Source: Nitrospirota bacterium (GTDB lineage: Bacteria; Nitrospirota; Nitrospiria; SBBL01; Manganitrophaceae). Taken from it: a stretch of DNA of 8,434 nucleotides. The stretch covers positions 1 to 8,434 of the forward strand of contig JAHFEM010000056.1 in NCBI GenBank assembly GCA_023248505.1. Reading direction: 5' to 3'. The position numbers and the translations under genes are program-made. This document shows, in pieces, positions 1 through 5,431 of the stretch; within the stretch, counting starts at the first letter, position 1; every line of letters starts with the position of its first letter. The notes under the pieces were generated by a model. That model saw only the letters and a program-made list of their open reading frames with translations. It did no database searches and was not told where the DNA came from.

Positions 1-2077
1 GAAGCGTCTCCTTCCGGGAAAGACGGATCTTGCCCTGCCTGTCGACCTCCAGGACCTTCACCGTGACCTCATCTCCCTCTTTGACCTCATCGGTCACGCT
101 CTTCACCCGATGGTGCGCCAACTGGGAGATGTGGACCAATCCGTCCACGCCGCGGCGAAGCTCAACGATGGCGCCGAAGTCCATAATCCGGGTGACTTTC
201 CCGACATAGACGCGGCCGACCTCGACTTCCTCACAAATCATGTTGATCATCTCGATCGCTTCTTTGGCCGCTGCATCATCGGTGGAGGCGATGTGGATCG
301 TTCCGTCGTCTTCGATATCGATCTTCACACCGGTCTTCTCGATGATCCCGCGGATCACCTTTCCGCCCGGCCCGATCACCTCTCGGACCTTATCGGACTT
401 CACCTTCATCGTGACGATTCGCGGCGCATAGGGGGAGAGCTCGGTCCGCGGCGCGGAAATCGCCTCAAGCATTTTCTGCAGAATGTGCAGCCGCCCTTGC
501 TTCGCCTGCTCCACCGCCTGTTTCATGATGGCCATGTTAATCCCGCCGATCTTGATGTCCATCTGAAGGGCGGTGATCCCTTGTGCGGTTCCGGTGACTT
601 TGAAATCCATATCGCCCAGGTGGTCTTCCAGGCCGAGGATATCGGAGAGAATCTGCACGCGATCTCCCTCCTTGATCAGCCCCATCGCAATGCCGGCGAC
701 CGGACGGAGAATCGGCACCCCGGCATCCATCAGGGCGAGGGTTCCGCCGCAGACGGAGGCCATAGAGGACGAGCCGTTCGACTCCAGGATATCGGAGACG
801 ATCCGCAAGGTATACGGGAAGGCTTCTCTGCTCGGGATGATCGGCTTTAACGCCCGCTCCGCCAGAGCCCCATGCCCGATCTCGCGGCGGCCGGGACCGC
901 GCATCGGTCGGGCCTCGCCGACGGAGAAGGGAGGGAAATTGTAGTGGAGCATGAAGGTTTTCTTCGATTCTCCATCCAAGGAGTCGATCCGTTGCTCGTC
1001 GTCGGAGGTTCCGAGGGTCACCACCGCCAAGCTCTGCGTTTCGCCTCGGGTAAAGAGCGCCGACCCGTGCGTGCGGGGAAGAATTCCGACCTCGCAGGTA
1101 ATTGAGCGGATCGCAGACGGTCCGCGACCGTCGGCCCGGACCCCTTTGCTCAGGATCATCTCACGCACCGCTTGCCGCTCCAGATCATGGAAGAGGACCT
1201 TGATTTCCCGGGTTCGATCGGCCGCTGCAGTCGCAGTCTTCATCGCCTCGATCTTCTCATTGAGGAGATGATCGAGCCGCTCCTGCCGCTCGGCTTTATT
1301 CGGAATCAGAACCGCTTCGTGAATCGGCCCGGCCAGCGCCTCTCTGAGTTGCTTCTCAAAAGCTTCATCCCGATTGACGGCCATCGTCGGACGTTTTTCT
1401 TTTCCGACCTTCGCCTGAAGTTCCTTCTGAAGTGCGATCACCACCTGGAGGGATTGATGTCCGAAATTGATCGCCTCCAGAACCACCTCCTCGGGGAGCT
1501 CCTTGATCTCGCTCTCGACCATCATGACGGCATCGGCGGTGGCCGCGATGACAATATTCAGATCGCTTTTCTCGATGTCTTCCAGGTTTGGCATGACGAC
1601 GAGCTTTCCGTCGATCCGGCCAACACGGATGGCGCCGATCGGCCCGTGAAAAGGAATGTCGGAAATCGTGACCGCCGCGGAAGCGCCGACCATTCCGAGA
1701 ATCTCCGTCGAGGCGCTTGGATCGCTCGAGAGAACCGATGCGATGATCTGCGTCTCGTAAAACCAGTTGTCCGGAAAGAGGGGCCGCATCGGCCGGTCGA
1801 TCAAACGGCTGGTCAAGGTTTCCTTTTCGGTCAGCCTTCCTTCTCTTTTGAAAAACCCGCCCGGAATCCTTCCGGCCGCGTACGCCCGCTCTTGATAGTC
1901 GACCGTCAACGGAAGAAAATCGATATCTTTCTTGGCCTCTTTTGCAGCCACGGCCGTGACCAGAACGATGCTGTCGCCGTACTGGACGAGAACCGCTCCA
2001 GCCGCCTGCCGGGCCACTCTGCCTGTCTCCAGGATTAGTTTTTTCCCTGCAATCTCTGCTTCTACACGATGAATCAT
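1..2077 (-). CDS. pnp: Polyribonucleotide nucleotidyltransferase (PNPase), 3' end cut by window edge
   Basis: PNPase is a trimeric phosphorolytic 3'-to-5' exoribonuclease that releases nucleoside diphosphates and often works in RNA-decay complexes. The frame is open from the ATG at 2077 to base 1 (692 codons), beginning MIHRVEAEIAGKK. The order is RNase PH-like domain 1, an all-helical linker, RNase PH-like domain 2, a KH domain with a GPGG loop (about residues 569-572), and an S1 domain from about 621 (MDFGAIVEL, GLVHISQ). Catalytic-core signatures are FMLHYNFPPF (from 375), GRREIGHGALAE (from 396), SNGSSSM (433-439) and EDHLGDMDFK. The last places Asp485, Asp491 and Lys493 where E. coli has the metal and catalytic residues D486, D492 and K494. 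The last visible residues, LSRKETL, match the end of the S1 domain, so little beyond a short tail should be missing. A GGAGG lies 10 bases before the ATG. No frameshift is seen. It follows rpsO, the classic rpsO-pnp arrangement. Confidence 0.98.
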   Translation of the reverse strand, partial: MIHRVEAEIAGKKLILETGRVARQAAGAVLVQYGDSIVLVTAVAAKEAKKDIDFLPLTVDYQERAYAAGRIPGGFFKREGRLTEKETLTSRLIDRPMRPLFPDNWFYETQIIASVLSSDPSASTEILGMVGASAAVTISDIPFHGPIGAIRVGRIDGKLVVMPNLEDIEKSDLNIVIAATADAVMMVESEIKELPEEVVLEAINFGHQSLQVVIALQKELQAKVGKEKRPTMAVNRDEAFEKQLREALAGPIHEAVLIPNKAERQERLDHLLNEKIEAMKTATAAADRTREIKVLFHDLERQAVREMILSKGVRADGRGPSAIRSITCEVGILPRTHGSALFTRGETQSLAVVTLGTSDDEQRIDSLDGESKKTFMLHYNFPPFSVGEARPMRGPGRREIGHGALAERALKPIIPSREAFPYTLRIVSDILESNGSSSMASVCGGTLALMDAGVPILRPVAGIAMGLIKEGDRVQILSDILGLEDHLGDMDFKVTGTAQGITALQMDIKIGGINMAIMKQAVEQAKQGRLHILQKMLEAISAPRTELSPYAPRIVTMKVKSDKVREVIGPGGKVIRGIIEKTGVKIDIEDDGTIHIASTDDAAAKEAIEMINMICEEVEVGRVYVGKVTRIMDFGAIVELRRGVDGLVHISQLAHHRVKSVTDEVKEGDEVTVKVLEVDRQGKIRLSRKETL

Positions 2078-2087
2078 AGTGGTACAT

Positions 2088-2092
2088 CCTCC
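2088..2092 (-). promoter_or_regulatory. Shine-Dalgarno sequence of pnp
   Basis: On the minus strand GGAGG lies 10 bases upstream of the ATG at 2077, which fixes that start over an upstream ATG in another frame (near 2111). It sits 7 bases downstream of the long hairpin's base at 2100, so folding or cleavage of the hairpin could affect ribosome access. Confidence 0.8.
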
Positions 2093-2099
2093 AAATAGA

Positions 2100-2246
2100 G
2101 CAGCAGGCCACAGAACTACAATGATGAACGAATAAAGAAAGGACAAAGCGAGAGACGGAAGGGGTAAAAGATTTTAAATCTTTTGACTTGACCCCGAACG
2201 CCTCATCGCCCTTATTGGCTCATCATTGTATTTCTGTGCCAACTGC
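2100..2246 (-). repeat. Long imperfect palindrome in the rpsO-pnp gap (pnp leader hairpin or MITE-like repeat)
   Basis: Bases 2106-2127 and 2219/2220-2240 are inverted copies of about 22 bases, differing by one mismatch and one bulged base; the inner 11 (TACAATGATGA at 2117-2127, TCATCATTGTA at 2220-2230) are perfect. A further GCAG/CTGC pair closes the base at 2100-2103 and 2243-2246. The centre is a perfect 9-base inverted repeat, AAAAGATTT (2166-2174) and AAATCTTTT (2176-2184), around one base. GGGGT/ACCCC (2161-2165, 2191-2195) and GAGGCG/CGTCTC pairings fill part of the rest. In the minus-strand RNA this folds as one long, mostly paired hairpin ending just before the pnp ribosome binding site. 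It could be an RNase III substrate like the E. coli pnp leader, or a mobile palindromic repeat. The pairing is directly visible; the function is inferred. Confidence 0.8.
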
Positions 2247-2298
2247 GATACGTTTTTATGATGCCAGACCTTCACAAACGGAAGATCGATTGGCGTGG

Positions 2299-2568
2299 TT
2301 ACTTTCTGAGTCCTAACTTGCCGATGATCGCCTGATACCGGGCGAAATCGTTTTTCTTCAAATAATCGAGAAGCCTTCTCCTGCGGCTGACCATATTGAT
2401 CAAACCCCGCCGGGAGTGGTGATCTTTTTTATGGGTCTGGAAGTGTTCCGTGAGATAAGAAATCCGGTTCGTCAGAAGGGCAATCTGCACCTCGGGCGAG
2501 CCGGTATCGGTCTCATGGATTGCATTTTCCTTGATGACACCCTGTTTCTTTTCCTTAACGAGCGGCAC
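2299..2568 (-). CDS. rpsO: 30S ribosomal protein S15
   Basis: S15 is a primary binder of the 16S rRNA central domain and nucleates platform assembly of the 30S subunit; it also contacts 23S rRNA in an intersubunit bridge. From the GTG at 2568 the product has 89 residues, the usual S15 length, beginning [14 protein letters not shown]. Family signatures are [28 protein letters not shown] (residues 43-55), [12 protein letters not shown] and the terminal LGLRK. H42, D49 and S52 correspond to the conserved rRNA-contact residues H41, D48 and S51 of the mature protein. The open frame extends 17 codons further upstream to a GTG at 2619, but those residues are not S15-like and AAGGAGG sits 8 bases before the chosen GTG. 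The stop is TAA. It lies 65 bases after truB and 221 bases before pnp. S15 often represses its own translation through its leader, but I cannot assign a known leader type here. Confidence 0.97.
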   Translation of the reverse strand: MPLVKEKKQGVIKENAIHETDTGSPEVQIALLTNRISYLTEHFQTHKKDHHSRRGLINMVSRRRRLLDYLKKNDFARYQAIIGKLGLRK

Positions 2569-2576
2569 GTGATGTT

Positions 2577-2583
2577 CCTCCTT
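2577..2583 (-). promoter_or_regulatory. Shine-Dalgarno sequence of rpsO
   Basis: AAGGAGG on the minus strand, 8 bases before the GTG at 2568. It decides the start: the longer reading from 2619 would place this site inside the coding sequence and add a non-homologous N-terminus. Confidence 0.85.
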
Positions 2584-2589
2584 ATTGTG

Positions 2590-2619
2590 AGTATAATAAA
2601 ATTTGAAGCCCCCCGCCAA
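2590..2619 (-). promoter_or_regulatory. Possible sigma-70-type promoter for rpsO
   Basis: On the minus strand TTGGCG (2614-2619, 4 of 6 to the -35 consensus) and TATACT (2590-2595, 5 of 6 to the -10 consensus) are 18 bases apart, inside an AT-rich stretch that differs from the GC-rich coding DNA. A start about 7 bases downstream would fall near 2583 and leave a leader of only about 15 bases containing the ribosome binding site. E. coli has a separate rpsO promoter after truB, so one here is plausible. The -35 overlaps the hairpin at 2609-2628. Hexamer matches alone are weak evidence. Confidence 0.35.
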
Positions 2620-2628
2620 GCCGGGGAG
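2609..2628 (-). other. GC-rich hairpin between truB and rpsO
   Basis: The minus strand reads CTCCCCG, a six-base loop, then CGGGGGG: a 7-bp stem with one G-U pair, starting 5 bases after the truB stop. The sequence beyond the stem is AT-rich (CTTCAAATTTTATTATAC) but lacks a clean U-run, so it is at best a weak attenuator. It could equally be a processing point or part of an S15-responsive leader. Confidence 0.5.
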
Positions 2629-2633
2629 ACGCG

Positions 2634-3587
2634 CTATACGTGTTCTACCGATTCTTCCACTTCGGAGAGAACCGTTTCGATTTTAAAAAAAACCTGTCGG
2701 CTTCTCTCGATCTGATCCTCATCGAGGAGGGCGCGACCCAATGCCAAAAGGTTACCCTCCGGATCGAGGAGGCGAAGCGGCTCATCTTTTCTAAAAGAAG
2801 TTCGCTTCAGGACCCCTTCCGGACCGAACGACGCGCCGTGCAAAACCTTCTCCCGGTAGGGCCCCTTCACCCAGACCGCGGGGAGATCCGCCAGCACCTC
2901 ATTTAAAGAGTACGCTTCTTTTTCCCAATCCCCTTCCGCATAGAGATCGCAAAATCGACTCAGTTCGATCGAGTCGGAGAGGGGGAACCGACCCGCACGG
3001 GTTCGGCGTAATTGGAGCAGATGCCCTCCGACTCCCAACTTCGTCCCGATATCGGCGCAGAGGGTCCGGACATAAGTTCCCTTCGAGCAGACCACGCTGA
3101 AAGCGGCGTCCCTTCCCTCGATCCCCTTGAAACCGATCTCCCGGATCGAGACCCTGCGGGACGCCCGCTCCACAACCTTGCCGGCGCGAGCCGAGCGATA
3201 GAGCGGAACGCCCTTGACCTTGATGGCGGAGTACATCGGCGGCATCTGCTCATAAGCCCCGACGAACGACGCCACCGCTTCTTGAACCCGCCCGGAAATC
3301 TCGGCGGGAACCTCCGACGCACGGGTCACCCGGCCGGTTGCATCCTGTGTGTCGGTCTCTTCCCCCAAGCGGAGGACGACATCATATTCTTTCTCCGCAT
3401 CCATGAGGAAAGGAACGACTTTGGTCCCCTTTCCAAAACAGATCGGGAGAACCCCGGTCGCTTCCGGATCGAGGGTGCCCGCATGGCCGACCTTCTTCAC
3501 CCGCAAGAGGCCGCGGATTTTGGCAACCACATCGTGCGAGGTCCAGCCGGCCGGTTTATCGATATTGAGGATTCCATCTTTCATCAT
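2634..3587 (-). CDS. truB: tRNA pseudouridine(55) synthase TruB
   Basis: TruB isomerises U55 in the T-loop of tRNAs to pseudouridine and also acts as a tRNA folding chaperone. From the ATG at 3587 the product has 317 residues, normal for the family. The N-terminal signature [18 protein letters not shown] is followed by the catalytic motif [15 protein letters not shown], whose Asp is about residue 40. Further motifs are [37 protein letters not shown], the [15 protein letters not shown] motif, and LRRTRAGRF. The C-terminus has the [20 protein letters not shown] segment of TruB C-terminal domains. The start is uncertain: GTG at 3599, ATG at 3587 and ATG at 3584 are in frame. I prefer 3587 because homologues begin near KDGIL and a GGCGGGG precedes it at short distance. 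The gene begins 14 bases after nrnA (2 if GTG), so translational coupling is likely. The stop is TAG. Confidence 0.96.
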   Translation of the reverse strand: MMKDGILNIDKPAGWTSHDVVAKIRGLLRVKKVGHAGTLDPEATGVLPICFGKGTKVVPFLMDAEKEYDVVLRLGEETDTQDATGRVTRASEVPAEISGRVQEAVASFVGAYEQMPPMYSAIKVKGVPLYRSARAGKVVERASRRVSIREIGFKGIEGRDAAFSVVCSKGTYVRTLCADIGTKLGVGGHLLQLRRTRAGRFPLSDSIELSRFCDLYAEGDWEKEAYSLNEVLADLPAVWVKGPYREKVLHGASFGPEGVLKRTSFRKDEPLRLLDPEGNLLALGRALLDEDQIERSRQVFFKIETVLSEVEESVEHV

Positions 3588-3601
3588 CGACCCCGCCACT
3601 T

Positions 3602-4576
3602 CTAGCGCATTGCTCCCGAAATGTCATAAATCGCTTCCTGCACCGAGGCGAGGATCGCATCCCTGACTTCCTCCCAGGGGCCGAGACGGGTGCATCCGGC
3701 CGCATACATATGTCCCCCTCCTCCCCAGCGCTTCGCCAGGAGTGCGACATCGACTTTTCCCTGCGATCGGAAGCTGATCTTGTACTGCTTCGGACTGACC
3801 TCTCGAAAGAAGACCGCCACCTCGACCCTTTCGATCGAGCGAGGATACGTCACGAAATCTTCCGTATCCTCCAGGGTCGTCCCTGTCTTTCGAAGCTGCG
3901 CCTGCGTGACCTGGATCCACGCAATCCGCTCGTCGGCGCTGACCTTCATCGTCGTCAGAACCTCGCCGAGCAACTTCAACCGCCCCGGCGGGTTCGCCTC
4001 GAAGAGGGCGCTGGCGATACGAAAGGGATCGGCTCCCGCCTCGATCATCTCCCCCGCAATCTGGAGCGCCCTGGAGGAGGTATTGACATACCGAAACGAT
4101 CCGGTCTCCGTAATGAGCGCCGTGTAGATACAGGTGGCAATCGGAGAGGTGATGCGGGCTCCCATGGCCTTGAGCAGATCATAGATCATCTCTCCCGTGG
4201 CCATCGCCGTCGGCAACACCCAATTGATATCTCCAAACGACGGATTCGTGATGTGATGATCGATATTGACAATGGTGGGAATGGAAAGAGGGCTGGCGTA
4301 TCCGGTCCGCTCGAAGCTGCCGGAGTCGACCACCACCAAGGCGTCTGCCGGTTGTGGAACGGTTTTCTGCTGAGAGAAGAGTCCCTCATGGGGGAGGAAG
4401 AGCAGCTGTTGCGGAATCGGATCGATGTTGATCACTTCCGCTTTTTTTCCCATATCTCGAAGGGCCAGCGCGAGCGCCATGCCGGAGCCGATTGCGTCCC
4501 CCTCCGGATTCACATGTCCCGTAATGATGAAGGATCGCTTCTCTTGGAGAAGCGACACCACCTCAGGTTGGCTCAT
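3602..4576 (-). CDS. nrnA: DHH-family phosphoesterase, NrnA-like oligoribonuclease / pAp phosphatase
   Basis: Proteins of this type degrade 2-5-nt RNA oligonucleotides and dephosphorylate 3'-phosphoadenosine 5'-phosphate (pAp), finishing the RNA decay begun by enzymes such as PNPase. The product has 324 residues, typical of NrnA. Motif I is HVNPEGDAIGSG (His21, Asp27), motif II VVVDSG (Asp84), motif III NIDHH (104-108) and motif IV TETGSFRY (156-163). The C-terminal DHHA1 substrate motif is GGGGH (285-289), followed by AAG. Motif I has Glu where PDGD is more usual, and motif IV has Glu157 in place of the common Asp. I believe Glu occurs in relatives, so activity is not ruled out. The ATG at 4576 fits the family N-terminus, though the upstream Shine-Dalgarno match is weak. 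The start lies 91 bases after rbfA and the TAG stop just before truB. The DHH family is certain; the NrnA function is by homology. Confidence 0.92.
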   Translation of the reverse strand: MSQPEVVSLLQEKRSFIITGHVNPEGDAIGSGMALALALRDMGKKAEVINIDPIPQQLLFLPHEGLFSQQKTVPQPADALVVVDSGSFERTGYASPLSIPTIVNIDHHITNPSFGDINWVLPTAMATGEMIYDLLKAMGARITSPIATCIYTALITETGSFRYVNTSSRALQIAGEMIEAGADPFRIASALFEANPPGRLKLLGEVLTTMKVSADERIAWIQVTQAQLRKTGTTLEDTEDFVTYPRSIERVEVAVFFREVSPKQYKISFRSQGKVDVALLAKRWGGGGHMYAAGCTRLGPWEEVRDAILASVQEAIYDISGAMR

Positions 4577-4618
4577 TCGTTATCCCAATAAAGTGCAGTC
4601 ATCCAGTCGATCCTCTCC

Positions 4619-4639
4619 GGGGTCGGCCTTTGAGACCCC
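4619..4639 (-). other. Small hairpin in the rbfA-nrnA gap
   Basis: GGGGTC and GACCCC form a perfect 6-bp stem around a 9-base loop, in the 91-base gap between the rbfA stop (4668) and the nrnA start (4576). No U-run follows, so it is not a standard intrinsic terminator. It may affect RNA stability or nrnA translation, or have no role. Confidence 0.4.
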
Positions 4640-4667
4640 GCTGTGCAACACGCCTCTTCCCGGCATC

Positions 4668-5030
4668 TCACTGCGTTCCCTTTTCAAGCCGGTCGAGGAG
4701 ATCCAGAATGTGAGAAACCTTCTCGGTGGATTCATCCGGCAAGAAGACCAGCTCCGGGATGCGGCGCAGATGCAGCCTCCTGGATAGCTCTGCCCGGATA
4801 AAACCGGCGGCCTTCCTAAGTCCGATAAAAGCCTGCTTCGGATCTTCACCCTTCTGGACCGTCACGAAAATTTTGGCATGTTGCAGATCGTCGGAGACCT
4901 ACACGGCGGTCACCGTGACAAACCCGATTCGCGGATCGCGCGTCTTTCTCGTCAAGATATCGGCAACCTCCATCTTGATCTGATCTCCGATCCGATCTGT
5001 TCTCTTATATTCCTGCACGGCGAAGAACAC
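4668..5030 (-). pseudogene. rbfA: 30S ribosome-binding factor A (rbfA), interrupted by an in-frame amber codon
   Basis: RbfA is a single-KH-domain factor that binds immature 30S subunits near the 5' end helix of 16S rRNA and helps late maturation, notably in the cold. Reading from the GTG at 5030 (GGGAGG 5 bases upstream) gives [24 protein letters not shown], then TAG at 4901-4899 (codon 44). The same frame continues VSDDLQHAKIFVTV, AAGFIRAELSRRLHLRR, IPELVFLPDES and ends with TGA at 4668. Both halves are good RbfA and together give 119 residues plus the stop, the normal length. In E. coli the aligned position is Glu (GVEMSRDL), so a single GAG-to-TAG change explains it. The next in-frame candidate start (GTG 4865) has no ribosome binding site and would lose the N-terminal half. 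Either the product is truncated to 43 residues, the codon is suppressed, or the base is wrong in the assembly. It starts 24 bases after ylxP. Confidence 0.93.
4899..4901 (-). other. Premature TAG codon inside rbfA
   Basis: The plus strand reads CTA at 4899-4901, giving TAG on the coding strand, in phase with both the GTG start at 5030 and the conserved downstream frame. A C at plus-strand 4901 would restore GAG (Glu), the residue expected from homologues. nrnA and truB in this same window end with TAG, so the codon is a normal stop in this organism. Confidence 0.95.
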
Positions 5031-5035
5031 CCCGT

Positions 5036-5041
5036 CCTCCC
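5036..5041 (-). promoter_or_regulatory. Shine-Dalgarno sequence of rbfA
   Basis: GGGAGG on the minus strand, 5 bases before the GTG at 5030, supports that start over the in-frame GTG at 5018. An intact ribosome binding site also shows that the upstream part of the interrupted gene has not decayed. Confidence 0.75.
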
Positions 5042-5054
5042 TTGAGCGAGGGAC

Positions 5055-5342
5055 TTAAATAAGTTCAAGTTGATGGTGAACGATCTGGACTTCCGGATAA
5101 CTCGAGATCAATCCGACGACCTTATCCATCACCTCATTCACGAAACTTCTGTCGTTGGCGACCGTGGTCACGCCCAGAATCGCCTTCTGCCAAAGATCCT
5201 GCTCGCCGACCTCTGCAATGGCCACATTGAACCGATTCTTGATCTTCGTCTTGATGCTCTGCAGAATCTGCCGCTTTCTCTTTAAAGAGCCGCTCTGCGG
5301 GATAAAAAGCTCAATGGTACAGACGCCGACGACCATCTTCAT
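5055..5342 (-). CDS. ylxP: DUF503 family protein (YlxP-like)
   Basis: This small protein has 95 residues, a typical DUF503 length, and beginning MKMVVGVCTIELFIP. Family signatures are GSLKRKRQILQSIK, NRFNVAIAEVGEQDLWQKA, LGVTTVAND and the C-terminal HHQLELI strand. No signal peptide or membrane segment is seen, so it should be cytosolic. The family is regularly found between infB and rbfA, as ylxP in Bacillus subtilis, which suggests a link to ribosome biogenesis or translation; its biochemical function is not established as far as I know. The ATG at 5342 is used; ATG at 5336 is also possible, and neither has a strong Shine-Dalgarno sequence. The stop is TAA, 24 bases before rbfA. The upstream gap to infB carries a palindromic repeat. 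Confidence 0.93.
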   Translation of the reverse strand: MKMVVGVCTIELFIPQSGSLKRKRQILQSIKTKIKNRFNVAIAEVGEQDLWQKAILGVTTVANDRSFVNEVMDKVVGLISSYPEVQIVHHQLELI

Positions 5343-5359
5343 AAGAGCAAAACACGTTA

Positions 5360-5422
5360 GGCGTGAAGGGTGAAGCGCAAGGGGTAAGGGTTGAAAGATT
5401 TAAATCTTTTTCGCCTCACGCC
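5360..5422 (-). repeat. Palindromic intergenic repeat between infB and ylxP
   Basis: The centre is a perfect 8+8 inverted repeat, AAAGATTT (5394-5401) and AAATCTTT (5402-5409). Flanking arms pair as GGCGTGA (5360-5366) with TCACGCC (5416-5422), or alternatively GTGAAGCG (5370-5377) with CGCCTCAC (5412-5419, one G-U in RNA). It shares AAGGGGTAA plus the AAAGATTT core with the palindrome between rpsO and pnp (2159-2184), indicating one repeat family. No U-run follows the stem in the minus-strand RNA, so it does not look like an intrinsic terminator. It fills most of the 89-base gap. Confidence 0.7.
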
Positions 5423-5431
5423 CCCCGGCCC

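Noticed and set aside
1172..2038. Plus-strand open frame of 288 codons antisense to pnp
   Set aside because: It is fully overlapped by a well-conserved PNPase reading frame and its translation shows no motif.
1365..2111. Minus-strand open frame of 248 codons overlapping the pnp 5' region
   Set aside because: It is in a different frame from the PNPase frame, is rich in Arg/Gly/Ser with no motifs, and its ATG lacks a suitable ribosome binding site. The frame from 2077 gives perfect PNPase sequence.
2161..2195. Intrinsic terminator after rpsO
   Set aside because: The core stem is AT-rich, and the minus-strand sequence after the ACCCC arm is TTCCGTCTC, without a U-run. It is part of the larger palindrome.
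2299..2619. rpsO starting at the upstream GTG 2619 (106 residues)
   Set aside because: The extra 17 residues match no S15 N-terminus and would bury the AAGGAGG site inside the coding sequence. The start at 2568 gives the standard 89 residues.
3710..4591. Plus-strand open frame of 293 codons antisense to nrnA
   Set aside because: Composition is typical of antisense shadow (Arg, Asp, His, Leu), with no recognisable domain, and the minus-strand DHH motifs are unambiguous.
4580..4849. Minus-strand open frame of 89 codons overlapping the 3' part of rbfA
   Set aside because: It is out of frame with the RbfA sequence and has no motif. It does not offer a frameshift route around the amber codon, because the original frame carries the RbfA sequence on both sides of the stop.
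4668..4865. Separate small gene starting at GTG 4865 as a re-initiated RbfA fragment
   Set aside because: No Shine-Dalgarno precedes it and it would lack the first half of the KH fold. It is better read as the distal part of the interrupted rbfA.
4899..4901. TAG in rbfA as pyrrolysine or genome-wide stop reassignment
   Set aside because: nrnA and truB in the same window end with TAG at the expected lengths, so TAG is read as stop here. A local event or error is simpler.
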